From: CAIOZA01 sp964464375
GTDB taxonomy: Bacteria > Bacteroidota > Ignavibacteria > Kapaibacteriales > UBA2268
Assembly: GCA_964464375.1 (NCBI GenBank)
Contig: CAYXFU010000017.1
Coordinates: 13,619 to 77,618 of the forward strand
DNA length: 64,000 nucleotides
Direction: 5' to 3'
Below, piece by piece: positions 63,581 through 64,000 of the stretch; positions within the stretch are counted from its first letter, which is position 1; every line of letters begins with the position of its first letter. The position numbers and the translations under genes are program-made. A model generated the notes under the pieces. It was given only the letters and a program-made list of their open reading frames with translations, searched no databases and was not told the origin of the DNA.

Positions 63581-63614
63581 AATTCCTAATGCAATGAAGA
63601 ATCCATGTATTTTG

Positions 63615-63717
63615 GCACTCTCATTCTGAACGCAGTGAGAATCCAGTCTGCATTAATACTGGATGCGCTTCGCAGTCCTTCGGAACTCAAGGTCGCTTCG
63701 CTCCCTCAGAATGCCAT
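63615..63717. repeat. Possible dispersed REP/MITE-like non-coding repeat
   Basis: This segment is markedly richer in GC than its surroundings. It contains the short inverted repeat cattctga (63622-63629) / tcagaatg (63706-63713), with GCTTCGC-type repeats between. Such CATTCTGA...GAATCC motifs resemble interspersed repeats of other genomes of this group. It is only one copy in this window, so the call is tentative. Confidence 0.45.
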
Positions 63718-64000
63718 AATCATAGTTTTCACACAGTCTCATTCGGAGGAATAAGCTGTGTTTTTAAATTATATGTTTGAATGCAACTTGGGATAAGGTG
63801 GTGTCAGGATGGACAACCAGGAATTGTGGAAAGAGTGTTAGGAAGCTACTCTGACGCTTTTCTACAATCTGAGATGAAATTAATGCAAATTGCATCTTTT
63901 TTTGGCACTTTTGGCACTATTAAAATGAATAAAGGGTTATGTAATAATTCTTTAAGCATATTATTTATCATATAGTTAATTTTTGGAATGGCACTTTTGC
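63718..64000. other. Gene-poor end of the window with a doubtful 64-codon frame
   Basis: About 280 bases with no recognised gene. A frame at 63781-63975 (+) encodes 64 residues without resemblance to any known protein and with unusual composition; it may be a chance frame or a decayed gene. A short motif TTTGGCAC recurs at 63612, 63900 and 63909 and is close to the last bases of the window. Confidence 0.4.

Noticed and set aside
63880..64000. TGGCAC...TTTTGC stretches that recall sigma-54 promoters
   Set aside because: The GG-to-GC spacing is 7 rather than 10 bases in the last case, and the other copies lack a GC partner.

Overview
The window is ordinary chromosomal DNA from an AT-rich, Gram-negative bacterium of the Bacteroidota/Chlorobiota (FCB) superphylum. 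The closest fit by eye is an Ignavibacteria- or Kapabacteria-like lineage. Signs of this are a short primary sigma factor without region 1.1, an eukaryotic-type glycyl-tRNA synthetase, the order yceD-rpmF-plsX-fabH-fabD-fabG-acpP-fabF-rnc, lipoproteins and an outer-membrane barrel, weak or absent Shine-Dalgarno sites at most genes, and tRNAs without an encoded CCA. The lineage call is inference and no 16S rRNA is present. I see no phage, insertion sequence or CRISPR array.

Layout. 1-2447: a truncated Lon-family ATP-dependent protease (-). 2563-4284: a YgiQ radical SAM protein (+). 4314-6049: an ECF sigma factor, a membrane anti-sigma-like protein and a Spy/CpxP-like periplasmic helical protein, all (-). 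6127-11412: greA, ribBA, yajC, tgt, a VanZ-like protein and nnr, all (-), separated by clear terminators. 11546-14544: a membrane SpoIIE phosphatase, a STAS anti-anti-sigma protein and an RsbW-like kinase, forming a partner-switching module. 14626-19347: ccmC-ccmD-ccmE-ccmF plus a TlpA/CcmG lipoprotein, a cytochrome c maturation cluster with the variant CxxxY CcmE. 19481-19770: tRNA-Arg(UCU) and 4.5S SRP RNA. 19843-24824: RNase E/G, dxr, rseP and surE. 24892-29846: lipA, the primary sigma factor, a CtpA-type protease and glyS (-). 30036-37830: uvrA (+), then ispG, a rhomboid protease, an unknown protein, pgk and gapA (-). 38049-39699: gcvPA and a FtsB/DivIC-like protein.

39852-51296 is the most accessory part. 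It holds two secreted proteins, tRNA-Phe, an ArsR-type regulator with plsC, and then an envelope-glycan island of four glycosyltransferases (GT9, GT2, GT4, GT9) and an outer-membrane barrel. Two closely related copies of an unrecognised 8-TM membrane protein with an internal two-fold repeat bracket this island. 51311-63526 returns to core genes: alaS, rubrerythrin, the fatty-acid synthesis operon with rnc, and gcvPB. The last 470 bases hold a terminator and a higher-GC, REP-like repeat segment without a convincing gene.

The genes mainly describe core envelope and lipid biogenesis (fatty acid, isoprenoid, LPS core, lipoate), cytochrome c assembly (a respiratory life style), protein quality control and several stress-signalling circuits. 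The points most worth a second look are the paired 8-TM proteins around the glycosyltransferase island, the variant CcmE with an enlarged CcmC, a tRNA-guanine transglycosylase that has lost all three zinc cysteines, the ECF operon that begins directly behind a terminator, and hairpins placed inside the 3' ends of coding sequences.
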